This document shows, piece after piece, positions 1 to 11,193 of a stretch of 40,123 nt of DNA (the stretch's first letter is position 1; each line of letters begins with the position of its first letter). A program made the translations under genes and the position numbers. This DNA comes from Oehlia diaphana. Lineage: Eukaryota; Glomeromycota; Glomeromycetes; Glomerales; Glomeraceae. The DNA lies in NCBI GenBank assembly GCA_003833135.1, contig QZLH01000744.1, positions 10,474-50,596 on the forward strand. The letters are read 5' to 3'. The notes beneath the pieces were generated by a model. It ran no database searches. It had not been told where the DNA came from and saw only the letters and a program-made list of their open reading frames with translations.

Positions 1-1825
1 AAAAAAAAAAAAAAAAAAAATAAAAAAAAAAAAAAAAAAAAATACATTGTAAAAAAAAAAACTTTGTGAATGAATAAGTGAGAGAGATAAATTATATTCT
101 TTTTTTTTTTTTATTTATTTGAAAGAAATGAAATTATATTTATTCGAGTAATATATAATTAAATTTAATTAAATTTACACACATACAATCTATACTAAGT
201 AATTACAGTAACATTTTTGTGATTTGTACGCGTTTAATCTTAAAAAAGTGACTAGATTCATTTAAACTGTCTCACACTCATTCACTCATACATTCATTCA
301 TTTACTCATTCACTCTTTCACTCTCCCTTTTCTCTCACTCAACTCACTCGTTCATTCTCTCTCTCAGTTCTAAAATAATGTATAATTAAAAGTTTAAAAC
401 CATGTCCAATTTATAAAAATCTATTAATAAACTGTTTATTTAAATTATATTGTAAATTATCAATTTTTTTAATATTTTATAAAATTTTATAATATTTTAA
501 AATATTTTCTCTCGAGGAATAAGAAGATTTTCGCATGGAAATTTCATAATTATATTTCTTATCAAAATTACAAGGCAAAAGGGTTCGAATTCGATACTTT
601 TTACATTATAATTGTATAATGGATTAATGGTTATCTTGTTATGGTTATCTATCTGTTATAAATGGACTAAATGGACTTATAATTATAATGGACTAACGGG
701 TTACAGTATAACGTGAATTCCTTACGTTTGTGACGCGTAGAATCGTCTACCGGGTTTATAGAACTTGTAATCCATGTAATCCAATAATCCACTTTTTTTT
801 ATTATATGAAAACAATCATAATAGCATGTCATAATCTTTCAAAAATCCATAAATCCATCCACCCAATTGAAGAGGTAAAGAATTTCTGTTAAGTTGACAC
901 TGTGATTAAATTGTGATATAATTTATTAATCGGCAAAATGTTATGATTTTTTTTAATTCTTTTTTTTTAATTCGAACGGAATTTTCTTTATGAAGTTTCT
1001 AGTTTTGTAAAATGAAAATCATTTATAAGGAGGCGAAAAAAAAAGGGAGAATTTTTTTAATTGGGTTAAGTTGGGTTAAGTTTGAAAATTTCACTATCCC
1101 TAAATAATCAATTTTGTAGATTTTTATCATATTTCGTTAAAATGGATCAGATAATTAGGCAATAATTGTTAAAATGTCCTTAAAAAAAAATTATTTCCCC
1201 GGTTTCCCCGGTTATTACGAAAAAATGACATATTTATTTTTCTGTATGACCTAACATAACTAACATAGCCACATAGCCTCATTATTCTATAGATTTTCTA
1301 TTAAAGCCTTGCATTTTTGTTGTATGTCAAAACTTGGCATGAGAACGCCTCAGTTTACCTTCAACTACAAAGCAGCCACCAATTATTATTTGGGCTTAAA
1401 ATCAAAAAAAAAAAAAACATTTTTAACAGGTATTTTTGAATAATGAGGCTACCATGTTTATTTTTAGAAGAATTTGGAAGATTTTGCTTTTTTAGTTGTA
1501 TTACGTAAAAATGTCCCGAAATGCAAAGCCAAGGTATGGCTATTTTGATTATTATTGTAAATAACTTAAAATGTTTAATTTGTTTGTTTTTTTTTTTAAA
1601 CGAAAATTTTTTTACTAACCATAAATACATCTTATTAAATAAACAGTAAATCTTTGACCAGCCGGCTGGGTCATCAAAAAGATTCAAAGCCATAAACACT
1701 TTTTTAATCACTTGAAATCACTTTGATAATTAAAAAATATTATGATTATAGAAATTATTTATGGAATAAGTATACCAAATTAATAATACTGTAAATTTAA
1801 TAAATTTTATTTATTTATTTATTAT
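1..1825. other. Gene-free AT-rich flank
   Basis: No coding region can be supported here. The stretch opens with a poly-A run (1-58), contains a CT-rich degenerate tetranucleotide tract (about 264-366), and is otherwise AT-rich spacer. A minus-strand open frame of 116 codons (1361-1711) is dominated by K, I, F and N and lacks any recognisable domain, so I treat it as chance. A perfect 12-bp inverted repeat (agcctcattatt at 1275-1286, its complement at 1439-1450) and two short direct repeats (ttgggttaag at about 1061-1080) may be remnants of a small element. The right end is the 3' flank of the biotin gene. Confidence 0.6.
264..366. repeat. Degenerate ATTC/ACTC microsatellite-like tract
   Basis: This is a pyrimidine-rich run built from imperfect cattcatt, actcattc and tctctc units. 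It is visible directly and is clearly different from the surrounding A/T-rich DNA. No function is implied. Confidence 0.6.
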
Positions 1826-4453
1826 TTATTTATTTAAACAATCAAATATTTTTTGTTCAATATTTCTAAGAGATTTTGCATCAGATATTAAAGAAGACAT
1901 AATATATATGACATTACCTAAAGGTCTGGTTTTAATACCAAAATCATCAATTGATTTACGTTCAAGATTAGAAAGTTTTTCATTAAAAATTTTAGCAATA
2001 TTAGAAGCATAGCCACCACCATCTATATCATTTAATTCAATAGATAATAAAGTACCTAAAGAAAATACACCATTAACTTTTGGTAAACAAGAAATTTGTT
2101 TTTGGAAATTTTTATCCCATAAACTAAATGATTTATCTATCTCATTTTCATCTCCTTTAATCCATTTTAAATTAGGATATTCATTTATAGAAGTATTGGC
2201 AACCAAACAACCAATTGGATGAGCGGTATAAGAATGTCCATGTAGTAATGCTTCAACTTTAGTATTACCAAGAAATTTTTTAAATATTTCTTCAGTTGAT
2301 AATGTAACAGCCAAAGGACATAATCCACCAGTTAATAATTTAGCATAAGCTGCGATATCAGGATTAATTTTTAAAAATTCCGCTCCTGTTTGTTTACCTA
2401 ATCTCCAAAATCCTGTGAATACTTCATCAAATATTATTGGAATATTTAATATTGAACGAACTGATTTAATTAGTTGTTTTTGATATAATGGATCTACAAA
2501 TATCATTCCTCCTGCTCCCATTACTATCGGTTCTATTATTAATGTTCCAAATTTATATCCTTGATTTGTATAATGATGTAATTGATTTTCAATACTTTGC
2601 TTATAATGGTAAGACAATGGATCTTTTTCTACTCTATTCTCATTAAAGATTTCCGATAACGAATCAAATCCATCAAAATTATTATTAATGGTTTTAGGAA
2701 TATTATTAATTCTATATTTATTATCTTTCATTAATATTTGTGGAGGTTTAAACCAAATACCTTTTGGAGAATACCAAGAAACTTTTTCATTATAAATATT
2801 AGGTCCACAAGCGTTCATTACTCCAATAGTATCTCCATGATAACTTCCTTCTAAACCCAAGACTGATAATTCGACATCATCAGATTGTTTAATTAATGCC
2901 ATTTTTAATGCAACTTCCATAGCGGTGCTTCCATTATCAGAATAAAATACTCTATTAGCCCAATTTTTTCCTACTCCATCAAGCAATGATTCTGAGAGTG
3001 ATAATGATGGTTCATTAATTGATTCAGGAAATAATACATGACCATATCTACCTGATGCATATGATGCTGTTAATGTTAACTTTGAATTTCCATGTCCTAA
3101 TCCTTGAGTCCACCAACTTGCTGACCCATCAAACACTTCATTTAAACTAGGAGTATCGACATCAGAAGTATTACTATTATTACTATCATTACTATCATTA
3201 CTATTATTACTATTATTACTATTATTACTATTACTACTATTATTACTATTATAGGTGATTAATAAATCTTTATATGCGGAATCAACCACGTTAACTTTAT
3301 CAACTATACCATGTTGAGTAAATGGCCACCAAACAATTTCTTTTGCTTTTTCTTCCATTTTATCCAATCTATTAAATTTATTCTCATACCATTCTTCCAA
3401 TTTATCAATTACATGATTAAAATTTTCATCATTTGATTGGAAATAATTGCTCATATTTACTAAGTCATTATATTCGTCTTTTTCTGGTGGTAATTGAATA
3501 TCAAAGATTTTAGGTTTAATAATAGAAGAATTTTGATTTTCATTAAAATATTTTTCAATAAATAAATGATTTTTATAATTTTCATTATTAAATAATATAA
3601 TTATTGGTATATCATAACCTCTTAATAATAAAGATTCATATGATGATAATGTTGTACTTATTCCTCCTAAATTACTATCTCCTACTAAAATAGTTGGTAA
3701 CCTTAATACTCTATAAAATTCCGATTGTATCGTACCTTTAAAAAAATTATTATCATTATTAATTATTAATTCTGATTGAAATAATTATAATTCGAATTTT
3801 TAAATGATTATTCACCTGACATTATCGGACTGGAAACACCTAAAAAAAAAAAAAACAACAATTTTTTTTGTAAGTTATAATAAATATATATGTTATATAA
3901 AAAAAAATAATTTCTTCTTGTTACCTCCTGCAGTTTCCAAAAATAATCTTCCTCCATTAATTAATGATTCATTATAACATTTTGATATATAACTTTTTAT
4001 TTTATTTAAAACAATTTCATCATTAGGTATAAAATTTTTATTAATAGCTAAATGTGGTGAAACAGGTTTTTTATATTTATATAAAGAATTAAATTTAATA
4101 TTAATTTTATTATCATTTTTTTCAAAGTTATCATCAACATTATAATCATCATTATTATTATTAATCGTAAAAATTTTTACAAAATTTGTATCATCATCTT
4201 TTGGATATCCCGTTTGAATAGGTTTTAAATAATAAATATTTTTATAAAAATTGACTTTATTTTCATTCTTCTTGTTCTTCTTGTTCTTGTTATTCTTGTT
4301 GTTGTTGATTTTATTGATTAATGATTTCGACGATTTTAAAATTGATGATCTTAATAATCCAGTTGAAATGATGGTTTTTCCTAAATTTGTATTTGATGCG
4401 AATATTTGATAAATTTGAAAATTTCTTGTGGGTAAAAAATTATAATAATTCAT
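1826..4453 (-). CDS. Bifunctional dethiobiotin synthetase / DAPA aminotransferase
   Basis: This fused enzyme catalyses the two steps before biotin synthase: DAPA formation from KAPA (BioA activity) and ring closure to dethiobiotin (BioD activity). Exons, in gene order, are 4453-3925, 3839-3816 and 3735-1826, joining in phase to 820 residues. The N-terminal half is BioD-like: a P-loop variant SNTNLGKT, KPIQTG, and ETAGG completed across the first intron to ETAGGVSSPIMSG. The C-terminal half (from about residue 290) is a PLP aminotransferase: WWPFTQHG, DGSASWWTQGLGHGN, GSYHGDTIGVMNACG, FDEVFTGFWRLG, and AKLLTGG holding the predicted Schiff-base lysine (about K650). The same domain order is known from plant BIO3-BIO1 and fungal homologues. 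A 24-nt exon carries the VSSPIMSG part of the synthetase, and a Ser/Asn-rich tract interrupts the aminotransferase domain. The gene shares a roughly 400-bp upstream region with the CDCA7-like gene. The domain assignment is secure; compartment is not predicted. Confidence 0.93.
3167..3260 (-). repeat. In-frame Ser/Asn trinucleotide repeat
   Basis: An ATT/ACT triplet run on the plus strand encodes about 25 Ser, Asn and Asp residues inside the aminotransferase half of the biotin gene, between the WWPFTQH motif and DGSASWW. The frame is kept, so it is an expandable low-complexity loop. Its length is likely to vary between strains. Confidence 0.85.
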
Positions 4454-4738
4454 TTTTATTTTAGAAAAGAATAGAAAGGGTAGAAAGAAAGAGAGAGAAA
4501 AAAAATTTTTTTTTTTTTTTTTGAATTTTCGATTTACATACGTACTTATATATATTTAGTTGAATTTAATTTAAAATAATACTTTTGATCTACATTCGCT
4601 AAAACATTACAATCACAAAAAAGGAAAAAAACCATTCCTATTAGATTCTTTATAAACATAACACGTAAATGTTGATATTCCTTTTTTAAATAAAATATAT
4701 TTTTTTTTTTATAATAACGTAATTCGAACGTGGTATTT

Positions 4739-4824
<86 letters not shown>

Positions 4825-4861
4825 GAAAGAAAAAAAGCAAGAACCTGAATAAAAAAAAAAA
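4454..4861. promoter_or_regulatory. Divergent intergenic region with long poly-T tract
   Basis: This 408-bp stretch separates the start codons of the biotin gene (minus) and the CDCA7-like gene (plus), so both promoters must lie here or in the flanking introns. It contains a near-pure T run of about 69 nt (4740-4808) immediately followed by an A-rich run. Such tracts are known to exclude nucleosomes in fungi; that role here is inference. I see no specific factor site. Confidence 0.5.
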
Positions 4862-6032
4862 ATGTCTTTATTCACTGTAAGTATAATAATAAACCGCAGT
4901 AATTGATATAAAACGCGTCTTTTTTTTTTTATTATCCCTTTTATTATTTTTTATTTATTTTTTTTAAAAAAAATAAATAAATAAATAAATATATATATAT
5001 TTATATTATTAGATAGGAGCAGAATATGAAAGGGAAAGACAGGAACGTATCGAACAAAATCGTGCTATATTAGCAAAACTTGGGTTGGATAATGATAATT
5101 TACTTAAATTATCACTTAAAAAACAAATTAAACCTAAACTACCTAAACCACGTGTTATCACTGAAAATAATGGAAGTGGTGGTGAAGGTGAACAAGAAAG
5201 GAGAAGACCTTCCCGTCGTAGTGAAAGAATTAAAGAACAGGTATATAAAAAAAAAGGAGGCGAAGATGCCACTTTTTCTAAATATTTTTATCGACGCGTC
5301 TTATAAATATAAAGTTTATCATATATTTATTAGACTCCAAGATATAATCTTCGTAAAAGTAGAAAAAAATTTTACGCTTCACCTCCTCCTAAACCTCTAA
5401 AGGTATCATTATTACCCGATCCCAAAATCAATTTTAACTCTACATTTCTAAAATAATTATTTTCATTAGGAATCACGTGGCACTCCAAAGAAAATCAAAT
5501 TCGTCGAAAAAACCATTATTAAAAGTTATAGAAAAATTTCTCGTAATCATCTTGGTAGAAGAATTTATGGTGGTCGGATTTATGATTCTGAACATGGTAC
5601 AACTTGTCATCAATGTCGTCAAAAAACGATCGAAGAAAAAGTTCAGTGTACCGTAAGTATTACCAGTTTTTTATGAATTGTTAGCTTTATAAAAATATTT
5701 TTTAACGCAAATTCCTTTAGAATATTCTCGAAGATGGATCTTTATGTAAAGTGATGATGGATGAACGATGCTTACTTGGCAGGTAAGTAAAGCATCTTAG
5801 ACAAAATCTCTTTATACGTAATTTTTAACTTTACGTCTTTTCTTCGATCAGATATGGACAAACTTTACAGGATGCACGTGAATCAGGAGAATGGAATTGT
5901 CCTAAATGTAGAGATGTATGTAATTGTTCTTTTTGTAGAAAAAAGAAAGGTCTATCTGCTACGGGTATTCTTAAACATATTGCCATAAAGGCTGGTTATA
6001 ATTCTGTTATGGAATATTTAGGTGATTCTTAA
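4862..6032 (+). CDS. CDCA7-like 4CXXC-R1 zinc-finger protein
   Basis: Six exons (4862-4876, 5013-5240, 5334-5402, 5470-5652, 5721-5782, 5852-6032) join to a 245-residue protein. The first half is charged and disordered (YERERQERIEQNRAILAKLG, then basic RRPSRRSERIK and TPRYNLRKSRKK). The C-terminal half is the zf-4CXXC_R1 finger: GTTCHQCRQKT, a CxxC-like middle with LCKVMMDERCLLGRYG, then WNCPKCRDVCNCSFCRKKKG, ATGILKHIA and GYNSVMEYL. These match the landmarks of vertebrate CDCA7, a nuclear partner of the HELLS/LSH remodeller that supports DNA methylation. Fungal members may have other roles. The middle of the finger carries a small insertion compared with the human protein as I recall it. The 15-nt first exon was chosen because it supplies an in-frame ATG followed by a consensus GTAAGT donor. 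The gene converges on VPS9. Confidence 0.9.
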
Positions 6033-6284
6033 ATTAACAAATTTTATTAGTTTTGATGTAAATAGTATGGAAATTCTAAATTTTAATAAATGAGAATTTA
6101 TATTAGCGACATTTATAAATCACGTTTTTATTATTAAATTTAGCATACATACAATACTTTATACTTTTTGAAAACGGAATACTAAATTAACTATTAGACA
6201 AGATTGCAAAAATTAATAATCATCTAAAATCATCTAATCCTAAAAATTATAAAAAAAAAAAAAAAAAAAAAATTTTTTTAAAAA

Positions 6285-6322
<38 letters not shown>

Positions 6323-6516
6323 TTTTTATAACAAATCAACAAAAATTATAATATAAAAATTAAATAATTATCTTTTAGCGAAAGGAATTTTTTATATGAA
6401 ATAATAAAAATAAAATAAAATAAAATAAACAATAGGAGAATGAAGAAGTCAATTAATTATATGTAATGTGATGAAAATATATTAATAATAAGTGAATTCA
6501 ATTGTGCAACAAAAAT
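6033..6516. other. Convergent 3' spacer with poly-A tracts
   Basis: The spacer between the 3' ends of the CDCA7-like gene and VPS9 holds two long A-rich homopolymer runs (about 6250-6320). It probably contains both 3' UTRs, and I see no gene in it. Confidence 0.6.
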
Positions 6517-9191
6517 TTAAGAAACCGCAAATAATTCATTTTTTTCTTCATCACGTAGATTATTGTCATTATCAGAAATATTATTTAATTCAAAAGAATT
6601 TTCTCTATAAAAATCACTTCTTCCAATATTTGGGTTCGACATTTCTAAAAGTTGATCTATAGATGAAGTCATTCTCCATTCGTTGGCTTGCAATACCGAT
6701 TCACATACTTCCGAATCCATATCAGGGAACATCGAGATAAGTTTTGCAAGAGATGCTTGAAATTCGGCTTCCGAAACTCGTGCTACTTCTGCTTGAACAT
6801 CAGAAAAATCGTTGGACGCTCGAGAAGACCTTGAAGAGACTGAATCTGATCGTTCCCTACTTCCTTGATCCTGTAACAAATCACTATCTGACAATCGTCT
6901 ATGACGAACAGGTTGTTCATTAATTGATGGTGGTCTTTGAGGCGAAATACTACGCGAAGAAGATTGTGAAGATGAATTTACTTCTAAATTAGAATTAACT
7001 TGACGTGTATTAAGCGTTTCGTTAGCCTCGTTACTGATCTCTGCAAAAATCTTCCCAACTATGTTAAGCGGTTTTTGTATCGTTCTTTGGGCAAAATTTC
7101 TGCCATTTTCGAATAATGCTCTAGCTTGCGCAGGGTTCAAAATGGGTGACCTTAAATTTTGTGCGGATCTTGAAGGGTGTAATACATTATCATAACTGAT
7201 TTCTCTCGTATTTTCCGGTATTTTTGGCCTTTCCCTTTCAAGTTCTTTCATGGTTACTTCAATATTTCTAATCATAATATAAATTAATAAATTAAAAATA
7301 TTTGATCTTAAATAAATGGAGTAATTACTTACTTATCAAAGTCCTCTTGTGTTATAGAAAGTGATGATGCATCCATATTTTCAATAAATGAAATTGCACC
7401 CATCTTTTTATGATAATATGATTTTAGTTTTATTATGTAATGATTATATTAATGATATTAATGTACACTTACCAAACTTGAAAGATAGTAACCAGCTTCG
7501 GATTGTAATTTTTCTGGATTTCTAAATCTTGATATGTATCTAATCAAATTATAAAAATAATGAGCAAATAAATTTGTAATAAAAAATTTATAAGATAAAA
7601 CAAGGACTCACTGGACATTAGATACTAGATGTTCTGGATTAGCTGATAGTACAACAAAAATAAGGATGGGTAAAAATTTATCTGCCCCCTCTTCTCCGTC
7701 TACATGTCTTATTAAACCTATTTATTATGTTATATTATAAATATCTTATTCTTTTTTTTTGTGTTTTGTTAAAACTGAGAAATTTTAAATTTTACCAAAA
7801 ATGACTTTGCAACAGTTAAGGATGCAAATAAGTTTATCACGTGGCGCCTTGAAATAATTTATTTTCAATAATTCTGATTACATAAGATAAAATCATGTTA
7901 ACAAATATATCAAATTTATGATAAGAATACTATAAAAAATTTTATACCCTTCTTAGCAAAATCAAGGAATTGTTCATTATGTGGGGCAGTCGGTATATCT
8001 AAATGTTCTTCTTTAACCCATCTAAAAATTTGAATTTTTTGGTGCAAGATTTCGTCTCGTTCTCTATCGTCTGTTGTTACCGAACCATGAATTGCCGGTG
8101 AGAAGGTTCTAGAAAAAAAAAGTTCATTAATTTTATCACATTAAACAGTAATTTAAACAAATATATAGTTTTTCTGACTTACAATTTATACAATCTATTC
8201 ATCACCAACTTTTCCATGCCTTCTTTTGCATTTTCAAATTCTACATCAGAACTATTCCGCCATAACTCGCAGTTACGCATTTTCAAAGCTATGAACTAAA
8301 AAAAAATATTAAATTCTTTAGCTTAGTTACTATTCAATATGTGACCACCGTTCAACTATTATACATACATCTAAGAAATCATGTATGATTCTGATTTGTT
8401 CATTAACAGTCCAAGCTTTTCGTTCAAATTCTTTTTCAAAACTGGTATTAAACAAAAGAAGTTAAATTTTGTTCAAGAGAAGATTTAAGACTTAGGGATA
8501 TTCTAACAAATTTTTACTTTTTGACATAACGCGCAATATTTTGTGCACTTGGATTGCTCATTTGTTGAAGAAACTTTCCAAAATCAAATTGTGCATCCTG
8601 TTGAGGAGATGGCTTTCTTGATAATTTGTGTTGTCTTACAACACTCTCTACTGTGCTTGCAGTAATTTGTTTTTCATTAATACTATCATATGAAGAATCG
8701 CCATCTTTATAAAAATTGTGATTAAATGTGATTAATATAACAAAAAAAAAAAAATATTAAGACTAAAAAATTTCTCTACCTCTTTGTGACGATAATAGAT
8801 TAGTTTCAAGAGAACGAGTGAACTCGAACTTTGTATTTTCTTTTTCATTTGTTTGATCCTGTTTTATTCCATTTTCTTGCTTTTCGTTAATTATTTCTTT
8901 TGAATTTGCTCCTATCTCTTCAGCTAGAGTTACGAAATATTTAATTATGAGTATATACTTTTGTAGATAAGAGAGTAACTAACATCAAAGAATCGTACAT
9001 TGTTTATCTTTATTGTTTGATAGTGGATCAAATTGAGCAACTTTTTGGTATTCGAAAGGTGATGAACTTCGCTTTATTTCTTTTGATTGTAGTGTTATGT
9101 CTTTTGTCGCATCTTGTTCAATATCTTTGATTTTGTCTTCCGTAGAAGTCGTTGAAATAGTTTCAACTCTGTTTTCTGTTGTCGAATCCAT
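6517..9191 (-). CDS. VPS9: VPS9 domain and CUE domain Rab5/Vps21 exchange factor
   Basis: Eleven exons (9191-8999, 8923-8780, 8704-8518, 8441-8369, 8295-8183, 8108-7948, 7873-7796, 7717-7612, 7539-7473, 7403-7333, 7267-6517) join in phase to 647 residues. After an acidic, Ser/Thr-rich N-terminus comes the helical bundle ([25 protein letters not shown]) and the catalytic VPS9 domain: [97 protein letters not shown] and [18 protein letters not shown]. Near the C-terminus is a CUE ubiquitin-binding domain ([20 protein letters not shown]). This is the architecture of yeast Vps9, which activates the Rab5-like GTPase Vps21 on endosomes for vacuolar sorting. Length and order fit the family (yeast protein about 450 aa, with longer linkers here). 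The start is the first ATG in the open frame. Confidence 0.95.
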
Positions 9192-10324
9192 TTTTTAAAT
9201 AATTTTTTTTTATATTTTTTTTGTTGGAGTACTGTTGAGTCGAGAGTCCGATTTATATAGTGTCGATCAGTTATTGAAAGCCTCACTTGAGGTATGTAGG
9301 TGTGTCATAAGATGACTTTACAATATTAATGCAAACCGGCTAGAATTTGTGCATTATCATGTGCATGTATGAATTTTCAGCCAGTTATTCTCATTTAAAA
9401 AATTGATCGACAATACCTTAAAAGATTAGCATGTGTCTTTAAAACAAAATAACCTTTGTTCCTTTATGCAAATAAAAAAAAAAATTTGATATCAGTAGAT
9501 CAGTTATTGGTTTACCATTATCAACTTTATTTCTCTTTTTTTTTTCAAAAAGAAATGAAATAAATAAATCACCAATCAAAATATAATAATTAAAATCGAT
9601 TTACATACAAAATAGATGATTTTTTCGATCAAAAACATTCCGATCTAGTCAAAAACATCTTAATTTAGTAATGAAACAATAATGTACGAATATAATGCGT
9701 AAAATATTAATGGTCTTTGATATAACATTTCTTCCAGAATTGCCAGTCTTTTTTTAGTTTTAAATAAAAAAAAGTTATTATGCAATAAAAGTAATATAGC
9801 GAAATTATTCAAATAAGCAATGCTATTATATATGAATCTTTTTTTTTGTGCACAACACTTTTGTGAATTCCGTTCTGGGAATGTCTAACGGCTGCTTCAG
9901 CTGCTTCACCACAATGAAAAATAATCGCATCAGAAAATCAAATTTAATTAAATTGTAACAATATTTTAGGTAGATTTTACATAAGCGAAGAATTCGTAAA
10001 CCAAAAGGAATATCAATACGTAATTACTGATTTCACGATAAAGTAATATTGAAAAAATGCAAATGCACATAACGAGGCTAATGAAGTAGAGTTATTTTTA
10101 ATTATTTTTTTACTCTCGAATAAATGATGAATGTGTACCAGTATGGATTGAAAGGATTAAAATAAGCATTGATATTCAGGGTCCGGAAATATGGAAGATC
10201 TACAAACAATACAGTTAACGTTGTATCACTAAAAGGCCGTGGTCGCTTTATTATTTGGATTAGGAAACATTTATTGCATTCGTAATTATATATATGAATG
10301 CTTGAAAATAAAAACAATAAAATT
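9192..10324. other. Spacer between VPS9 and frataxin
   Basis: This stretch contains the VPS9 promoter side (9192-about 9450) and the frataxin 3' flank. I see no supportable gene. A short direct repeat, ctgcttcagctgcttca, lies near 9891-9910. Small open frames on the minus strand (for example 9095-9286) overlap the VPS9 5' end and have no homology signal. Confidence 0.55.
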
Positions 10325-11193
10325 TTAGCCAGTTGGTACAGAAATATCAATTTTTGCACCGAATACTGTAGACAGTTCCTCATTAAGAAGTTCATCCAGC
10401 GTTGAATTATCTCGATGATAAAACCATTTTTTGTGTTTTGAATCAAAATCATATCGCTTAGGTCCACTTCAATTCCATAAAGTATTTGTATGAAAAAAAT
10501 TAAAGAAATCAACTCAACGTAATTAATTAAAGAAATTTTTAGATATCACCCACCTGATAGGAGACGACAACCAAATCTGTTTATTAGGCGGTTGCTTATT
10601 AAGTACATAAACGCCTGATGTCCCACATTTAAGTGTAAGAACTCCACTCTGAAATTTAAGTTGTATTGGAAATATTAATATCTACTAAATAAATAATTAC
10701 ATTTATCATAACTTACCGAATATTCAACATCAAAAGCGGATATATTTAGTCGATCATCTAAATTTTCAAAATATTCTAGCAAGTATTCCAAAGCAATTTC
10801 TGATAGGCGATGATATGTATCTTGTGAAAGATCACTTTACAGTAAAAAGCATAATTAAATATTTGACAAAGGATAACTGGGTCAATTGGAAACAAGAGAG
10901 AGTAGGCAGACCAACCTGATAGTATATGAAATAGTTGGTTTTGGACTATCAGAGCCTGTATAACAACGAAAACTATATTTCGGAATATTGAACCGTTTAC
11001 TTTCTAATAAGTGTATTGGCTCATAAAATCTATAATAACAAGCACCATTTCTTTCTATCAATAAATTTCTCGTGGTTAAGAAAGATGTTTGATTCCTTGA
11101 AAAGAGGAAGCGACACGACAATAATAGTAATTTACGATAACGCGCGTTTGGAGGAGTTTTGTTATGGAGAAAAGACAAAGTGCGTGGTACCAT
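10325..11193 (-). CDS. YFH1: Frataxin, mitochondrial iron-binding protein
   Basis: Four exons (11193-10916, 10834-10717, 10648-10554, 10466-10325) give 210 residues. The mature domain begins around [20 protein letters not shown], the acidic first helix that binds iron, continues with [20 protein letters not shown], then the beta-sheet core [27 protein letters not shown] and [10 protein letters not shown], and ends in helix 2 ([11 protein letters not shown]). Frataxin activates mitochondrial cysteine desulfurase in Fe-S cluster assembly. The roughly 90-residue N-terminus is rich in Arg, Leu and Ser and poor in acids, as expected for a mitochondrial presequence. I chose the ATG at 11193 ([12 protein letters not shown]); an in-frame ATG at 11250 would add 19 mostly hydrophobic residues and fits a presequence less well. 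Confidence 0.95.

Noticed and set aside
264..366. CRISPR-like array in the CT-rich tract
   Set aside because: Units are four bases long and degenerate, with no spacer pattern; it is a microsatellite in eukaryotic DNA.
1361..1711. 116-codon open frame on the minus strand
   Set aside because: Composition is K/F/I/N dominated with homopolymer-derived residues, no domain, and no splice partners.
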